Shown here: positions 27,647 through 37,200 of the stretch, piece by piece
Position numbering within the stretch: position 1 is the stretch's first letter
Layout of the letters: each line of letters opens with the position of its first letter
Source: Pseudarthrobacter sulfonivorans
GTDB taxonomy: Bacteria; Actinomycetota; Actinomycetes; Actinomycetales; Micrococcaceae
Assembly: GCF_001484605.1 (NCBI RefSeq)
Contig: NZ_CP013747.1
Location: 4,979,758 to 5,043,757, forward strand
Direction of reading: 5' to 3'
DNA: 64,000 nt
Notes under the pieces: generated by a model
Told to the model about the DNA's origin: nothing
The model's input: the letters and a program-made list of their open reading frames with translations, nothing else
Databases searched by the model: none
Translations under genes and position numbers: made by a program

Positions 27647-30568
27647 TTAGTTCGTGGTGGGCATGTGATTGACTTCGTGGTCTGGCAGTTGAGAAATGAA
27701 CGGCGTGTCAAGTTCGCTTCGGGCGAGGGCAACGGCTGCGCTCAGGGGGAGCTGATCACCCTCCTGCCATTTCCGGGCATACTCGTCGTCTCCGAGGAAC
27801 GTTCGTGCTGCCTGGCTGGCTTGGTCGAGCCAACGGACGAGGAACGGGTGCGGTGCGGCGCCGATTGCGGTTCGCAGTTGCTCTGCCGCGCCCATCAGGA
27901 TGACCTGCTGCTCAGTGTTTCCTCGGGCGCCTGACACTTCGGATGCCAAGAAGATGCCTAGAGACAGGCCCCAAAGACCGCCGAGTCTTTGGAAGATTAG
28001 GAATCCCTCATTCAAGTACGGAATGGCTTGGGTCAGGTTTCCGGAATACCAGTGGGAGACGCCGAGGGCGAGTGTCGCCCACCCCGTGCACTCCGGATCC
28101 TGATGCGGACCGGATGCTGAGAGGCACTTCTCTGCGAGGGTGCCGGTCAGTTCGTATTGAGCCCGGCAGAGAGCCAAGGTGATCATGAAGACGAAAGCCC
28201 AACTCTCAAGCCATGAGTCTTTGGCAGTAATGGCGTTCTCTAGCGACTCTTTAAGGAAGCTATCGGCCTCGTCCAGCTCGCCTTGGTACATGGAACAAAA
28301 GCCAAGGTACTGCAGAGCGTGGGCCAGAGAGGCGCGATCTCCAGTTCCGCGGGCCAAGCCGACGGCCTCCCTGCAGGCGCTCACGGTGATGAGAGGGTCT
28401 CCTTGAATGACTGCAAGTGCCGCTTCACCGAGAAGGACCCGCGTGCGGGCTTGGTTTGATATGTCGCGGCCAAGCCGGAGGATCTGTTCTATCCAACGGC
28501 GACCTTCGCTGTAGTGGCCATGCAGGTCCCAAAATGGATACAGGGATCCTGCAATGCGCGCCGCAGTTTCAAAATCGCCGATCTTCATCGATGTTTCAAG
28601 TGCCGAGCGTAGGTTGTCATGGTCCAGGCTGAGGCGATCCAGCCATGTCTCTTGGTCGGGGCCTCGCAGCGCAGATGCGGCATGTTCCGCCACTGTGAGG
28701 AAGTAGGACGCGTGAAGGATTCGCATGCGTTCCAGTTGGTTCTTCGATTGCAGTCGCTCCAGTCCGAAAAGGCGCAGACTGTCGAGCAGCCGGTAGCGGC
28801 GTCCCGAAACACTACGCTCCTCACTAACGACCAGTGATTTGTCCACTAAGCGGCTCAGAGTCATGGCGACTGGATCCGTTGATTTTTCGCCTGAATGGAT
28901 GAGCGACTCTGCAGCGTCGAGAGTAAATCCCCCGACGAATACGGCAAGGCTGTCGAAAAGTTGTCGTTCAGCCGGGTTCAGGAGTCCATAGCTCCAATCT
29001 GCTACGGCCCGCAGTGTTTGGTGTCTGGGGAGCGGTCCGTGCGTTGAGCCGTTCAGGAGGTCAAATCGGTCGTTCAGGCGCTCAGCGATGATGTGAACGT
29101 CTAGGGAGTTCACCAGTGCAGCAGCCAATTCAATGGCGAGCGGCAGCCCATCCAGCCTTTGGCATATCGTAGCGATGGCCTCGCTGTTGGTGTGGTCGAG
29201 TCGGAATCCAGGACGAACGGCCGACGCCCGTTCCACCATGAGGGTAACAGAGCCAGATTGCATCAGGGCCGGAATTTCCGCAGCATCGGGTCCGGGTACA
29301 TCGAGGCCAGTGAGGGTTCGTAGAATTTCTCCTGCGAGACCGAGCCTCTCTTGGCTGGTGGCCAAAATGGATATGTTCGCGCATGACCTAAGCAGCCGAT
29401 GGACTAGGGCAGCGACGTCATCGACCAGGTATTCGCAACCATCCAGTATCAGGAGCGTTTTTTCCGCTTTAGCCGGTCTTCTATGACCTCTTCGAGGGGC
29501 ACGATAGGGTGCTCCCCCAGGCTAAGTGCCTTGGCCAATGATTGAGCCGTAATCCCAGGCTGAACAAGGGGTGGAAGTTCGACGAGCCATACACCATCTG
29601 GAAAGTCGTCTAAGACATTTTGGGCAACTTCGACGGCCAATCGGCTCTTCCCCACCCCACCGCCCCCGACCAGTGTTACCAGGCGGTGCTCAGTGATCAT
29701 CTCCCGGACTTCGATCATTTCCCAGTCCCTACCGTTGAAGGATGTAACTTGGGCTGGAAGGTTGTGCTTAACAGCTGCGGGCTCCGTCGCTAAGACAGGA
29801 GGATCAAGGGTGAGGGCAGGATCTTGCCTGAGAATTCTTAGGTAAAGCTGCTGCAATTCTTTCCCAGGGTCTATTCCCAGCTGCTCTGAAAGGCAGGTCT
29901 CGGACCACCTCATAGGACTGCAGGGCCTCCGCCTGACGCCCTCCCCGGTACTGTGCGAGCATGAGCTGAAACCAGCTGCCCTCCCGCAATGGATACTTTG
30001 CGACCAGAGGCCTTGCCTCCGCCGCGACTTCATTGTGTCGGCCAAGGGCTAGCGCGGCGGCAAGGCGGTCCTCCACTGCCTGCAGATACAGCGCTGTGAG
30101 ATGTGCGGACTGTGTTTCACCAAAGGGCTGATTCTCAAACTCTTGGAATGGGGATCCCCTCCAGAGGGCAAGTGCCTGCCCCAGTGTGCGATACGCATCC
30201 AAGAATTCAGATCGAACAAGTGAATTCTGGCCCTGACCCACCAGCCTTTCGAAGGCCCAGGAATCAAGGTCGTCCGGGGAATTAACTGTTATCTGGTACC
30301 CGGAAGAGTGGGTCACCAGGCCAGCGAATGGGTTTCTCGGATCGGGGCTTAGTGCATGTCGCAGCTCCGATATTCGCACTTGCAGCAGGGAGCGGGCATT
30401 GCCCGGTGGCGTGTCTCCCCAAAAAGCATTCAATAGATAGCCCGTGGAGACGCGCTCTCCCGCATGGGCAAGCAAGACTGCTAAGAGGAGTCTGAGGCGT
30501 GGGCCCTTCAACGGAAGCGTCGTGCCGGATTCAACGGCTTCGATTGATCCGAGAATCCTGAACTGCAT
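27647..30568 (-). pseudogene. AfsR/SARP-type regulator (BTAD, NB-ARC, TPR) broken by two frameshifts
   Basis: The combined reading is about 970 residues and follows the intact paralogue at 44,448 throughout. Frame 1 (30,568 to ~29,895) holds the winged helix (FRILGSIEAV, KGPRLRLLLAVLLAHAGERV) and the BTAD domain. Frame 2 (to ~29,460) holds SEQLGIDPGKELQQLYL and Walker A LVGGGGVGKSRLAVEVA. Frame 3 (to 27,647) holds the NB-ARC end (LDGLPLAIELAAALV) and TPR repeats. Break 1 is one extra base at CTGCCTTTCAGAG; break 2 lies in GGAAAAAACG. It starts divergently from leader E. If the breaks are sequencing errors, this is a working transcription factor. Confidence 0.8.
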
Positions 30569-30639
30569 GACGTTCCCCTAACCCCGCGGACAGCCGGAGA
30601 TGCCTAGCAAAATAATGCGTTGCTAAGCACCACTCAAAG

Positions 30640-31074
30640 GCGGCCAGCCACCGGATCTGATGTGAAAGACATTACTCATTCGGGGCCTGCATGCACAGCC
30701 TAGAGATACGACACGAGGCTCAATCGGGAACCCAACCTCGACCGCGTAGCCGTGCATAGATACTCGTGCCCCTCGACCTCGGCCCAAATCTCCTGGGCGA
30801 CAGTCGTACCCGCAGTACGTGTGCAGCTGAGAAATCCGGGTCGAGAAGCGCTGAGTGAGGCCTGACGTTTGGCAGACCTAAGAGGACGTGAAGAAACACA
30901 GAAGCTTCCATGAAGACGCGAGACCTAGCTTGGAAATGTACACGGAACCGCAACACACGGAACGGGAGCCCGGCATCAAAATCGGATACCCTCCCACGCT
31001 GCAAGTCCCGACCCACTGATCCGAAAAGCATCACCGCCAGCACTGACCTTAACGATCCTGAGGAGATCCTGATC
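30640..31074 (+). repeat. Conserved leader, copy E, divergent from an AfsR-type gene
   Basis: Read on the plus strand it runs from the distal block (GGATCTGATGTGAAAGACAT) through GAAGCTTCCATGAAG to GAGGAGATCCTGATC and an ATG at 31,075. All blocks match leaders A-C in order. The small protein that should follow is lost: after ATG AAA CGA the frame stops within 13 codons. The AfsR-type start codon at 30,568 is only 72 bases from its outer end. Confidence 0.75.
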
Positions 31075-31094
31075 ATGAAACGAGGGAGAGGGTC

Positions 31095-31234
31095 GTGGAG
31101 AAACCCAACCTGAACGTCCCTGACCGCGTGGCAGAGCTGATGCAAGCTCTGGCACGGGAAACCGCCGAGAAGGAGGCACGCAATTGAGCGATTACGACTT
31201 CAAAAGTGTGCGCGTTGTACACACCCCTTTCTGA
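31095..31234 (+). other. Two tiny overlapping frames after leader E
   Basis: GTG 31,095 opens a 30-codon frame (EKPNLNVPDRVAELMQALAR...) with GGGAGAGG 5 bases before it. A TTG at 31,184 overlaps its stop and opens a 16-codon frame (SDYDFKSVRVVHTPF). Both look like ends or starts of a larger gene pair cut by deletion. The second covers a degenerate version of the border dyad (GTGTGCGCG...GTACACACC, 31,206-31,226). Coding status is unsure. Confidence 0.3.
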
Positions 31235-31837
31235 CTGATTGCGAGCAGCTCCAAGCCACTGCCGCGCTCCCACCTAAGGTGCGCGGCAGCTCCGTGTTCT
31301 GCGTCAGGAGCCTTCCGAAGCGAATTTCCGGCAACCGGTTCTGGACACTTTAATTCGTACACTTTTAGTTCGCAGCACATGGGTCCGTTCGAAATCCCTC
31401 ATGGCGGTTCTTCCTCCCTTCAGTCTTCTCATGGTTTCAATCGAGGAACCGTCATGACCGTTTGGGCAGCCAGGCTGCACGAAGGACACTGGAGTCGAAT
31501 GCAGAAAGAGGACATTTCCTTGCTCAAAGCGGCATCAGGAGTGGAGGATGGATGACCACGAGTCCGTGCCGAGCGTGATGCGCGGGCGAAATCCGCCCGA
31601 GCTACGCCGGCGCTGAAGGCTGGGCCATCGGGCGGCAGCGCCGCCTGGAACTCTCCCATAGTGCAGACAGCTCCGGAGCTCCGGACCGCGGCAGAAGGCT
31701 GTCGGGCTTACCACCGCGGGCATGCCCATCCCGGGAGCACGCGGACTGAAGGGGCATGGCCCGATTCGGCGATTCTGTCGTCGGTATGGGTGGGAAGATC
31801 AAGAGTGGCTCGGTTGCATGGTTGGCCCTCATTCCCA
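31235..31837. other. No gene recognised; shared initiation block (copy 2) at 31,370-31,435
   Basis: Minus-strand AAGGGAGGAAGAACCGCC and ATG give a 32-codon frame starting RDFERTHVLRTK, matching the block at 20,985-21,050. Nothing else in the stretch resembles a gene, and no clear terminator follows the TIR-STAND gene that ends at 31,838. Confidence 0.4.
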
Positions 31838-34800
31838 TCAGCGGGCGGTGACGTCGGGGGGATCGGGCAGACCGGGACAGATCTCGATATAGTTTGCATC
31901 GGCTGACACCCATTCACGCCATTGTTCGTGGCTGAGGTTCTGGGTGAGCTTGGCACATAGCGCGGAGGACCAATCCGCAGGGACGGGCCAGGATCGCAAG
32001 GTGCTATCTCGGCTGCCTGATATGACCCGGAGACCGTCCGGGCTAAACGTCACACTGTTCACCGCGTCCCAGTGCCCGGTCATGGGCTGACCGACGGGGT
32101 CTCGTGTGTCCGTATCCCATAACCGCACGGTACTGTCCGCACTTCCCGAGACGATCCGCCGGCCGTCCGGGCTGAACGCGACAGTATTCACGTCACTCTC
32201 GTGTCCGGCAAGGGGTGCGCCCACGGGCGCTCCGGTCTCCGCGTCCCACAACCGCACGGTACTGTCCGCACTTCCCGAGGCGATCCGCCGGCCGTCCGGG
32301 CTGAACGCGACAGTGTTCACGTCACTCTCGTGTCCTGCAAGGGGTGCGCCCACGGGCGCTCCGGTCTCCGCGTCCCACAACCGCACTGTGCCATCGGCCC
32401 CTCCGGAGGCGATCCGCCGGCCGTCCGGGCTGAACGCCACACTGCTCACTGGGCCCCGGTGGCCGGTCATCGGGTCGCCCGCGGCCAATGCTGTACCCGC
32501 GTCCCATAACCGCACTCTGCCATCTGCGGATCCCGAAACGACCCGCCCGCCGTCCGGGCTGAACGCCACACTGCTCACTACAGCCTGGTGCCCGGCCATC
32601 GGTTCCCCAATGGGCGCACCGGTTCCCACGTCCCATAACCGCACGGTGCGATCGGCCCCTCCGGAAACGACACGTCCGCCGTCCGGGCTGAACGCCACAC
32701 TGCTCACCGCTGCCTGGTGCCCGTCCATCGGTTCCCCAATGGGCGCACCCCTGGCCGCGTCCCACTGCAGCACCGAGCCATCGTCGCCTCCGGAAACGAC
32801 ACTTCTGCCATCCGGGCTAAACGCCCCACCGTTCACCGCACCTTTGTGCTTGATCGGCGGGGCGATGCCTGCATCCCACAACCGCAGCGTGCCATCGCCC
32901 AAACCTGAGACGATCCTCAGGGCATCGGGACTGAACGCCACGCTGGTTACCTCTTTGCCATGGCCAGTCATCGGCTCCCCCACGGTCGCTCTTGTGACTG
33001 CATCCCACAGCTGCAAAGTGTAGTCTGCGCTGCCCGAGACAATCCGCCGGCCGTCCGGGCTGAACGCCACACCCAACACCCAATTCTTGTGTCCGGTCAT
33101 CGGCCCCCCAAAGGGCGCCCCGGTGCCTGCGTCCCACAACCGCACCGTGCGATCGGCGCCTCCGGAGGCGATCCGCTGACTGTCCGGGCTAAACGTCACA
33201 CTGTTCACCGCGCCCTGGTGCCCGGTCATGGGCTGACCGACGGGGTCTCGTGTGTCCGTATCCCATAACCGCACGGTACTGTCCGCACTTCCCGAGACGA
33301 TCCGCCGGCCGTCCGGGCTGAACGCGACAGTATTCACGTCACTCTCGTGTCCTGCAAGGGGGGCGCCCACGGGCGCTCCGGTCTCCGCGTCCCACAACCG
33401 CACGGTGCCATCGGCCCCTCCGGAGGCGATCCGCCGGCCGTCCGGGCTGAACGCCACACTGCTCACCGCACCCCGGTGGCCGGTCATCGGGTCGCCCGCG
33501 GGCAATGCTGTACCCGCGTCCCACAACCGCACGGTGCCATCGGCCCCTCCGGAGGCGATCCGCCGGCCGTCCGGGCTGAACGCCACACTGCTCACCGCAC
33601 CCCGGTGGCCGGTCATCGGGTCGCCCGCGGGCAATGCTGTACCCGCGTCCCATAACCGCACTCTGCCATCTGCGGATCCCGAAACGACCCGTCCGCCGTC
33701 CGGGCTGAACGCCACCCCCCTGACAAAGGCCCCAACATCCGCGATTTTTTGCACAAATCGTTGCTTCACTACGGCAGTGATGACGGCCCGCTCACCTTCC
33801 CCGGTTGGCATCAGGGCCTGCGCGGCAAGCATCTGCTGCATGCCGCGCACTTCGCCTCCAGGCCGGGCACCGGCGAGCATGGACTGGCCTTCGGCCGCCA
33901 GCCGCAATGCAGTTGCTTCGCGGGTGCGGGCGGTGGCCTCACGTTCAGCGATAAAGGCGCGCACGAAACCGGCAATCGCAACCATTGCGACCAGAACCAC
34001 AGCAATCAGGATCGTTTTCAGCACGCGGGCGCTTTTTCGCAGCACCGCTGCGTGCGTTTCGGCAGCCTGCTGTTTGTCCCTAGAAGCCTGGAGTTTGGCT
34101 TGCTGCCGCTGTTTCTCGGCGGCAATTCGATCGTTCTCCCGTCGTCTGCAGGCGATCAGGAAACTCCGGGCGTTGACTAGGCGGTTCCGGAATCCCGGCC
34201 TCGCGGCCAGCGACTCTGCGCCAGTCAGCCGCTCGCCCTCCAGCAACCACGCGTCACCTCGGCCGCTGCTCTCCCAGGACGCTGCGGCTCGTTCAAGATT
34301 GTCGGCCTCCTTGAGGCTCTCCCTCTCGGTGGCCAGCCAGCCGGCCAACTCCTTCCACTGGCGCAACAAACTTTCCAGCGCCACCTCAACAACGATCTCT
34401 CCGTCACGTTCATCTTTGACCAGCAGGCGTCTGGCCACCAACGCATCAATCAGCCATCCGGCCTGCGCTGGAAGATCCCTCAGCAGTGCGACCCGGCGCA
34501 TGGGCTCATCATTGTCCGTATTGATGGTCGCCAGCCATGGAATAAACGCCGCGTGAAGCGCATCAAGCTGGGACTGACGCACGACAGGGTCGCCAGCGAG
34601 CAGGGCGTCGATTTCTGTCTGCACAACGCTGTTCATGCCGCCGATGGCCTCATATCCGTCCAAGGTCAGCTCCCCGGACCCTTCGAAGTCGGCATATAAC
34701 CGGGCCAGCGTCAATGAGAGCAGCGGCAGTGTGTCCCCGCCCTCAGCGGACTCGGCCAGAAGCCTGTCGACCAGATCCGGCTGCACTCGCAAGGGAAGTC

Positions 34801-36031
34801 CTGCCGCGGTGGCCCGTGCGGCGGGACCGAGGATAACCTCTTTGAACTGGGCGACAGGCATCGGTCTGAGATCATCGAAAATGCGGCTCCTAATTCCCCC
34901 CAATTCCGGCGCGGTCTGCAGCATTTCGTACCGGTCAGCCCGGATAGTGCCAGCCACAATCAGCGCCGGCTCGACTTCGTCATGATTTTGCAGTAACAGG
35001 CCCAGGAGTCCCAGGAACTGAGTAGCCTGCCTTCCGGCATCCACGCTGAAGAGTTCCTCCGCCTGATCCAGCGGCAACACGAGGGTTGGCTGGGGCGTCC
35101 CGGCTGCCTCCATTGGCAGCCGGGACGCTGCTGCCTCTCTGGCCTCTGCCAGCCATCCCCACAGCCGTTCGGCGTCGGTCGCGGCACAGGCATCCTTGAT
35201 TTCCGCCAGTACCGGCCGGCCCAACCCCAAGCCGCTTCGCAGGGCATGGAGCGAGTGGGCGAAACCCCGCTCGCCGGTCAGTGCGCTGCGCTCCGGGCGC
35301 ATGATCTCCATCACCACAAAGTGTCGGTCGTCCCGTCTTAGCCGGGGCAGCAGACCGGCCCGCAAGAACGACGATTTCCCGGCGCCGGAAGGACCAAGAA
35401 TCATGAACAGCGACTCAATACCGGAACTGTGCATCCCCCGTAGCTCATCTAAACCCCGGACAATCTGTCCGTCGCGGCCGAAGAACACGGCCGCATCCAT
35501 CTCCTCCAACGGTTCCCAACCCCGGTAAGGCGCCCGGTCCGGATCATTCGGTGGGGGCCACACAAAATGCTCTGCCCCGATTCCCGCCCGCCGTAGACCA
35601 CGGTGTAGCCGATGCAGACCCTCCGTCTGAAAAGCGACCATATTACTCATGCCGTTAACGGGGATCCGGGTAGTCGGGCCTTCACCGAACAGGTCGCAGC
35701 ACTGCCATTCTCTAGTGATACCGGCCTCTGCCAAAGGCTCCAGCCGGGCGCACAGTATGAGTTTATTCAGGGACTCTGCCGTACGGAACTCGGTCCTGCA
35801 TTCGGAAGACGCCTCCCAGTGGCCTGAGAGCAGGCATATCACCGCCTCACACCGGGCGTTGGACCGCCGTAGCGCTTCCTTCCACCGCTCGCCGGGCTGG
35901 ATCCCAGTTACGGGATCCAAATCCAAAAATATCTCATCCGCTAGGCCCGGGTCCTGCTCCACGAGCCACCGCTTCAACGCGATGGCCTGAGGAGTATCCC
36001 GGCTCGAATGACTCAGGAAGATACGTGACAT
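31838..36031 (-). CDS. TIR - nSTAND ATPase - transmembrane - 14-blade WD40 protein
   Basis: 1397 residues. Residues 1-~145 are a TIR domain (SRIFLSHSSRD; Glu81 in SSECRTEF is at the usual catalytic NADase position). Residues ~165-560 are a STAND-type NTPase: Walker A GPSGAGKSS at ~213-221, Walker B-like LVLPLDQAEELF near 320, then a winged-helix region. A basic coiled coil (~630-665) and one membrane segment (VLKTILIAVVLVAMVAIAGF, ~670-692) follow. Residues ~765-1350 hold 14 WD40 repeats, enough for two seven-bladed propellers. Repeats 1-5 and 10-14 are nearly identical in order, showing recent duplication. TIR-STAND proteins in bacteria often act in antiphage defence, sensing through the C-terminal domain and depleting NAD+. 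The membrane segment is less usual. It is 14 bases after a short frame and downstream of leader cassette B. Confidence 0.88.
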   Translation of the reverse strand: MSRIFLSHSSRDTPQAIALKRWLVEQDPGLADEIFLDLDPVTGIQPGERWKEALRRSNARCEAVICLLSGHWEASSECRTEFRTAESLNKLILCARLEPLAEAGITREWQCCDLFGEGPTTRIPVNGMSNMVAFQTEGLHRLHRGLRRAGIGAEHFVWPPPNDPDRAPYRGWEPLEEMDAAVFFGRDGQIVRGLDELRGMHSSGIESLFMILGPSGAGKSSFLRAGLLPRLRRDDRHFVVMEIMRPERSALTGERGFAHSLHALRSGLGLGRPVLAEIKDACAATDAERLWGWLAEAREAAASRLPMEAAGTPQPTLVLPLDQAEELFSVDAGRQATQFLGLLGLLLQNHDEVEPALIVAGTIRADRYEMLQTAPELGGIRSRIFDDLRPMPVAQFKEVILGPAARATAAGLPLRVQPDLVDRLLAESAEGGDTLPLLSLTLARLYADFEGSGELTLDGYEAIGGMNSVVQTEIDALLAGDPVVRQSQLDALHAAFIPWLATINTDNDEPMRRVALLRDLPAQAGWLIDALVARRLLVKDERDGEIVVEVALESLLRQWKELAGWLATERESLKEADNLERAAASWESSGRGDAWLLEGERLTGAESLAARPGFRNRLVNARSFLIACRRRENDRIAAEKQRQQAKLQASRDKQQAAETHAAVLRKSARVLKTILIAVVLVAMVAIAGFVRAFIAEREATARTREATALRLAAEGQSMLAGARPGGEVRGMQQMLAAQALMPTGEGERAVITAVVKQRFVQKIADVGAFVRGVAFSPDGGRVVSGSADGRVRLWDAGTALPAGDPMTGHRGAVSSVAFSPDGRRIASGGADGTVRLWDAGTALPAGDPMTGHRGAVSSVAFSPDGRRIASGGADGTVRLWDAETGAPVGAPLAGHESDVNTVAFSPDGRRIVSGSADSTVRLWDTDTRDPVGQPMTGHQGAVNSVTFSPDSQRIASGGADRTVRLWDAGTGAPFGGPMTGHKNWVLGVAFSPDGRRIVSGSADYTLQLWDAVTRATVGEPMTGHGKEVTSVAFSPDALRIVSGLGDGTLRLWDAGIAPPIKHKGAVNGGAFSPDGRSVVSGGDDGSVLQWDAARGAPIGEPMDGHQAAVSSVAFSPDGGRVVSGGADRTVRLWDVGTGAPIGEPMAGHQAVVSSVAFSPDGGRVVSGSADGRVRLWDAGTALAAGDPMTGHRGPVSSVAFSPDGRRIASGGADGTVRLWDAETGAPVGAPLAGHESDVNTVAFSPDGRRIASGSADSTVRLWDAETGAPVGAPLAGHESDVNTVAFSPDGRRIVSGSADSTVRLWDTDTRDPVGQPMTGHWDAVNSVTFSPDGLRVISGSRDSTLRSWPVPADWSSALCAKLTQNLSHEQWREWVSADANYIEICPGLPDPPDVTAR

Positions 36032-36045
36032 GCCATTACCCCGAT

Positions 36046-36318
36046 TCAGGGCTCGGATTTGCGTAGCAGCAACCCTTGACCATCACCATCTGGACGCGGG
36101 GCTCCAACAAGGGACCCAGGAAGTCGACAGTTCCCCCACATGGCGCGCACGAACGCCCAAAGTTCGGAGCGCTGCATAGCTGCCAAAACCGTCGCCAGAT
36201 AGGGAACCAACGCGCCTCCAAGACCCTCCGATGGTGGCTCGTACGCCTTGTACTCTCTACCGGGGAGCGAAAGCCTTCCCATGATGTCAATGGTCCACCC
36301 GAGAGAGCCGCACTGCAA
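36046..36318 (-). CDS. Hypothetical 90-residue protein upstream of the TIR-STAND gene (possibly a fragment)
   Basis: The frame opens after a TAG at about 36,339 and ends 14 bases before the TIR-STAND ATG. Residues such as SLGWTIDIMGRLSLPGREYK and GALVPYLATVLAAMQRSELW look like a genuine folded protein. There is no good start: TTG 36,318 and ATG 36,282 both lack a ribosome site. It may be the C-terminal end of a gene cut by the arrival of cassette B, or a small partner of the STAND protein. I recognise no family. Confidence 0.45.
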   Translation of the reverse strand: MQCGSLGWTIDIMGRLSLPGREYKAYEPPSEGLGGALVPYLATVLAAMQRSELWAFVRAMWGNCRLPGSLVGAPRPDGDGQGLLLRKSEP

Positions 36319-36383
36319 TGACCAGTCCCAGTCGCCCTAGCCTTGGATTCATTACGAAGGGAGCAGTTTTCAAGCATCGGCTG

Positions 36384-36578
36384 TCAATCCAAGCAGTCCG
36401 GCCAGATTTCCTGACCCCAGGTCTTACCGTCAACCTCAGTAGACATGGGCTGCCACTCGTCAATTGCCACGGGTCCGGCGGGCTTCGCTTGTGCCAGAAG
36501 CCATTCAACGTGGCGTCCTGCACGTTCGGGCATCGACAGACACTTCCAGACAGTCTTGGATGTTCCTATTCGTTTCAT
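36384..36578 (-). CDS. Small CPETGWW-family protein, copy B, motif deleted
   Basis: 64 residues. It keeps the first seven residues (MKRIGTS) and the C-terminal half (WKCLSMPERAGRHVEWLLAQ... GQEIWPDCLD) of copies A and C. About 35 residues between them, including the Cys-Pro-Glu-Thr-Gly-Trp-Trp motif, are removed by an in-frame deletion of roughly 105 bases. The reading frame and ribosome site are kept, so a short product could still be made. It lies upstream of the 90-residue frame and the TIR-STAND gene on the same strand. Confidence 0.6.
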   Translation of the reverse strand: MKRIGTSKTVWKCLSMPERAGRHVEWLLAQAKPAGPVAIDEWQPMSTEVDGKTWGQEIWPDCLD

Positions 36579-36985
36579 GATCAGGATCTCCTCTGGATCG
36601 TTAAGTGCGGGCGGTGAGGCTTTTTGGATCAGTTGGTTGGACTCGGTGCGTTAGACGGTATCCGAAGTTGATGCCGGATCCCGTCCCGTGTTTTGGCTCC
36701 GTGTATATTGCCAAGTTAGGTCTCGCGCCTTCAGGGAAGCTTCTGTCTTTCTTCAGGCCTTCTGCGGGCAGTCCACGGCGGGCGTCGTGCCAAGCTCAGG
36801 TTTCGCGGTACATCGTTCCGGAATTCGTGCGTTACCGGGCAAAAACCGATCGCCGTATAGGCGCAACCAACGGCGGCACGACCCGGATTTCTCACCCTGC
36901 GCGCACAGCCGCGTCCCTGGCGATCTAGTCTCGCCGTTCCTGGGCTGTGCATGCCAGCCCCGACTCAGGAATCCGGTTCCACTAC
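36579..36985 (-). repeat. Conserved leader, copy B
   Basis: Nearly identical to leader C over more than 300 bases, from the small-protein start out to CGCGTCCCTGGCGATCT, then the GGGCTGTGCATGCCAGCCCC block. Identity this high points to a recent copy or gene conversion between B (36.6 kb) and C (40.5 kb). Confidence 0.8.
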
Positions 36986-37036
36986 AGTGGTCGCACCCGT
37001 GTCAGGGACAGGATCCTGCGTCAAATTAGATGGAAA

Positions 37037-37054
37037 GGGACACACCAGTGTCCC
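37037..37054. repeat. Short hairpin GGGACAC-acca-GTGTCCC
   Basis: A perfect 7-bp inverted repeat directly followed by a second small dyad (TCACTT-aa-AGTGA). Both lie just outside the 103-base palindromic element and share its TCACTT core, so they may be remains of a second end. Confidence 0.4.
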
Positions 37055-37097
37055 GTCTCACTTAAAGTGACCCAGTATATGAGGCATTAGGCCGATC

Positions 37098-37200
37098 TGT
37101 CTCACTTTAGTTGGACCACCAGCCCCGGAATCCGCGGATTTCCGTGGATTCCGGATCATCCACACATGTTGCTGCGATTTGGGTCAACTAAAGTGACACA
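37098..37200. mobile_element. MITE-like 103-bp palindromic element
   Basis: The left end TGTCTCACTTTAGTTGGACC is matched by the reverse complement of the right end (TGTGTCACTTTAGTTGACC), differing by one base and one gap. Inside is a second perfect dyad, CCGGAATCC / GGATTCCGG (37,125-37,154). Size, terminal repeats and lack of a gene fit a miniature inverted-repeat element or the two fused ends of an IS that lost its transposase. No target duplication is obvious. Confidence 0.6.

Noticed and set aside
29449..29470. Programmed -1 frameshift at the A-run in the AfsR-type gene
   Set aside because: A second, unrelated frameshift lies upstream and the intact paralogue needs none, so decay or sequencing error is more likely.
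32106..34556. Two long plus-strand open frames with repeats opposite the WD40 gene
   Set aside because: They mirror the WD40 codons; the minus strand has domains, a start and normal composition.
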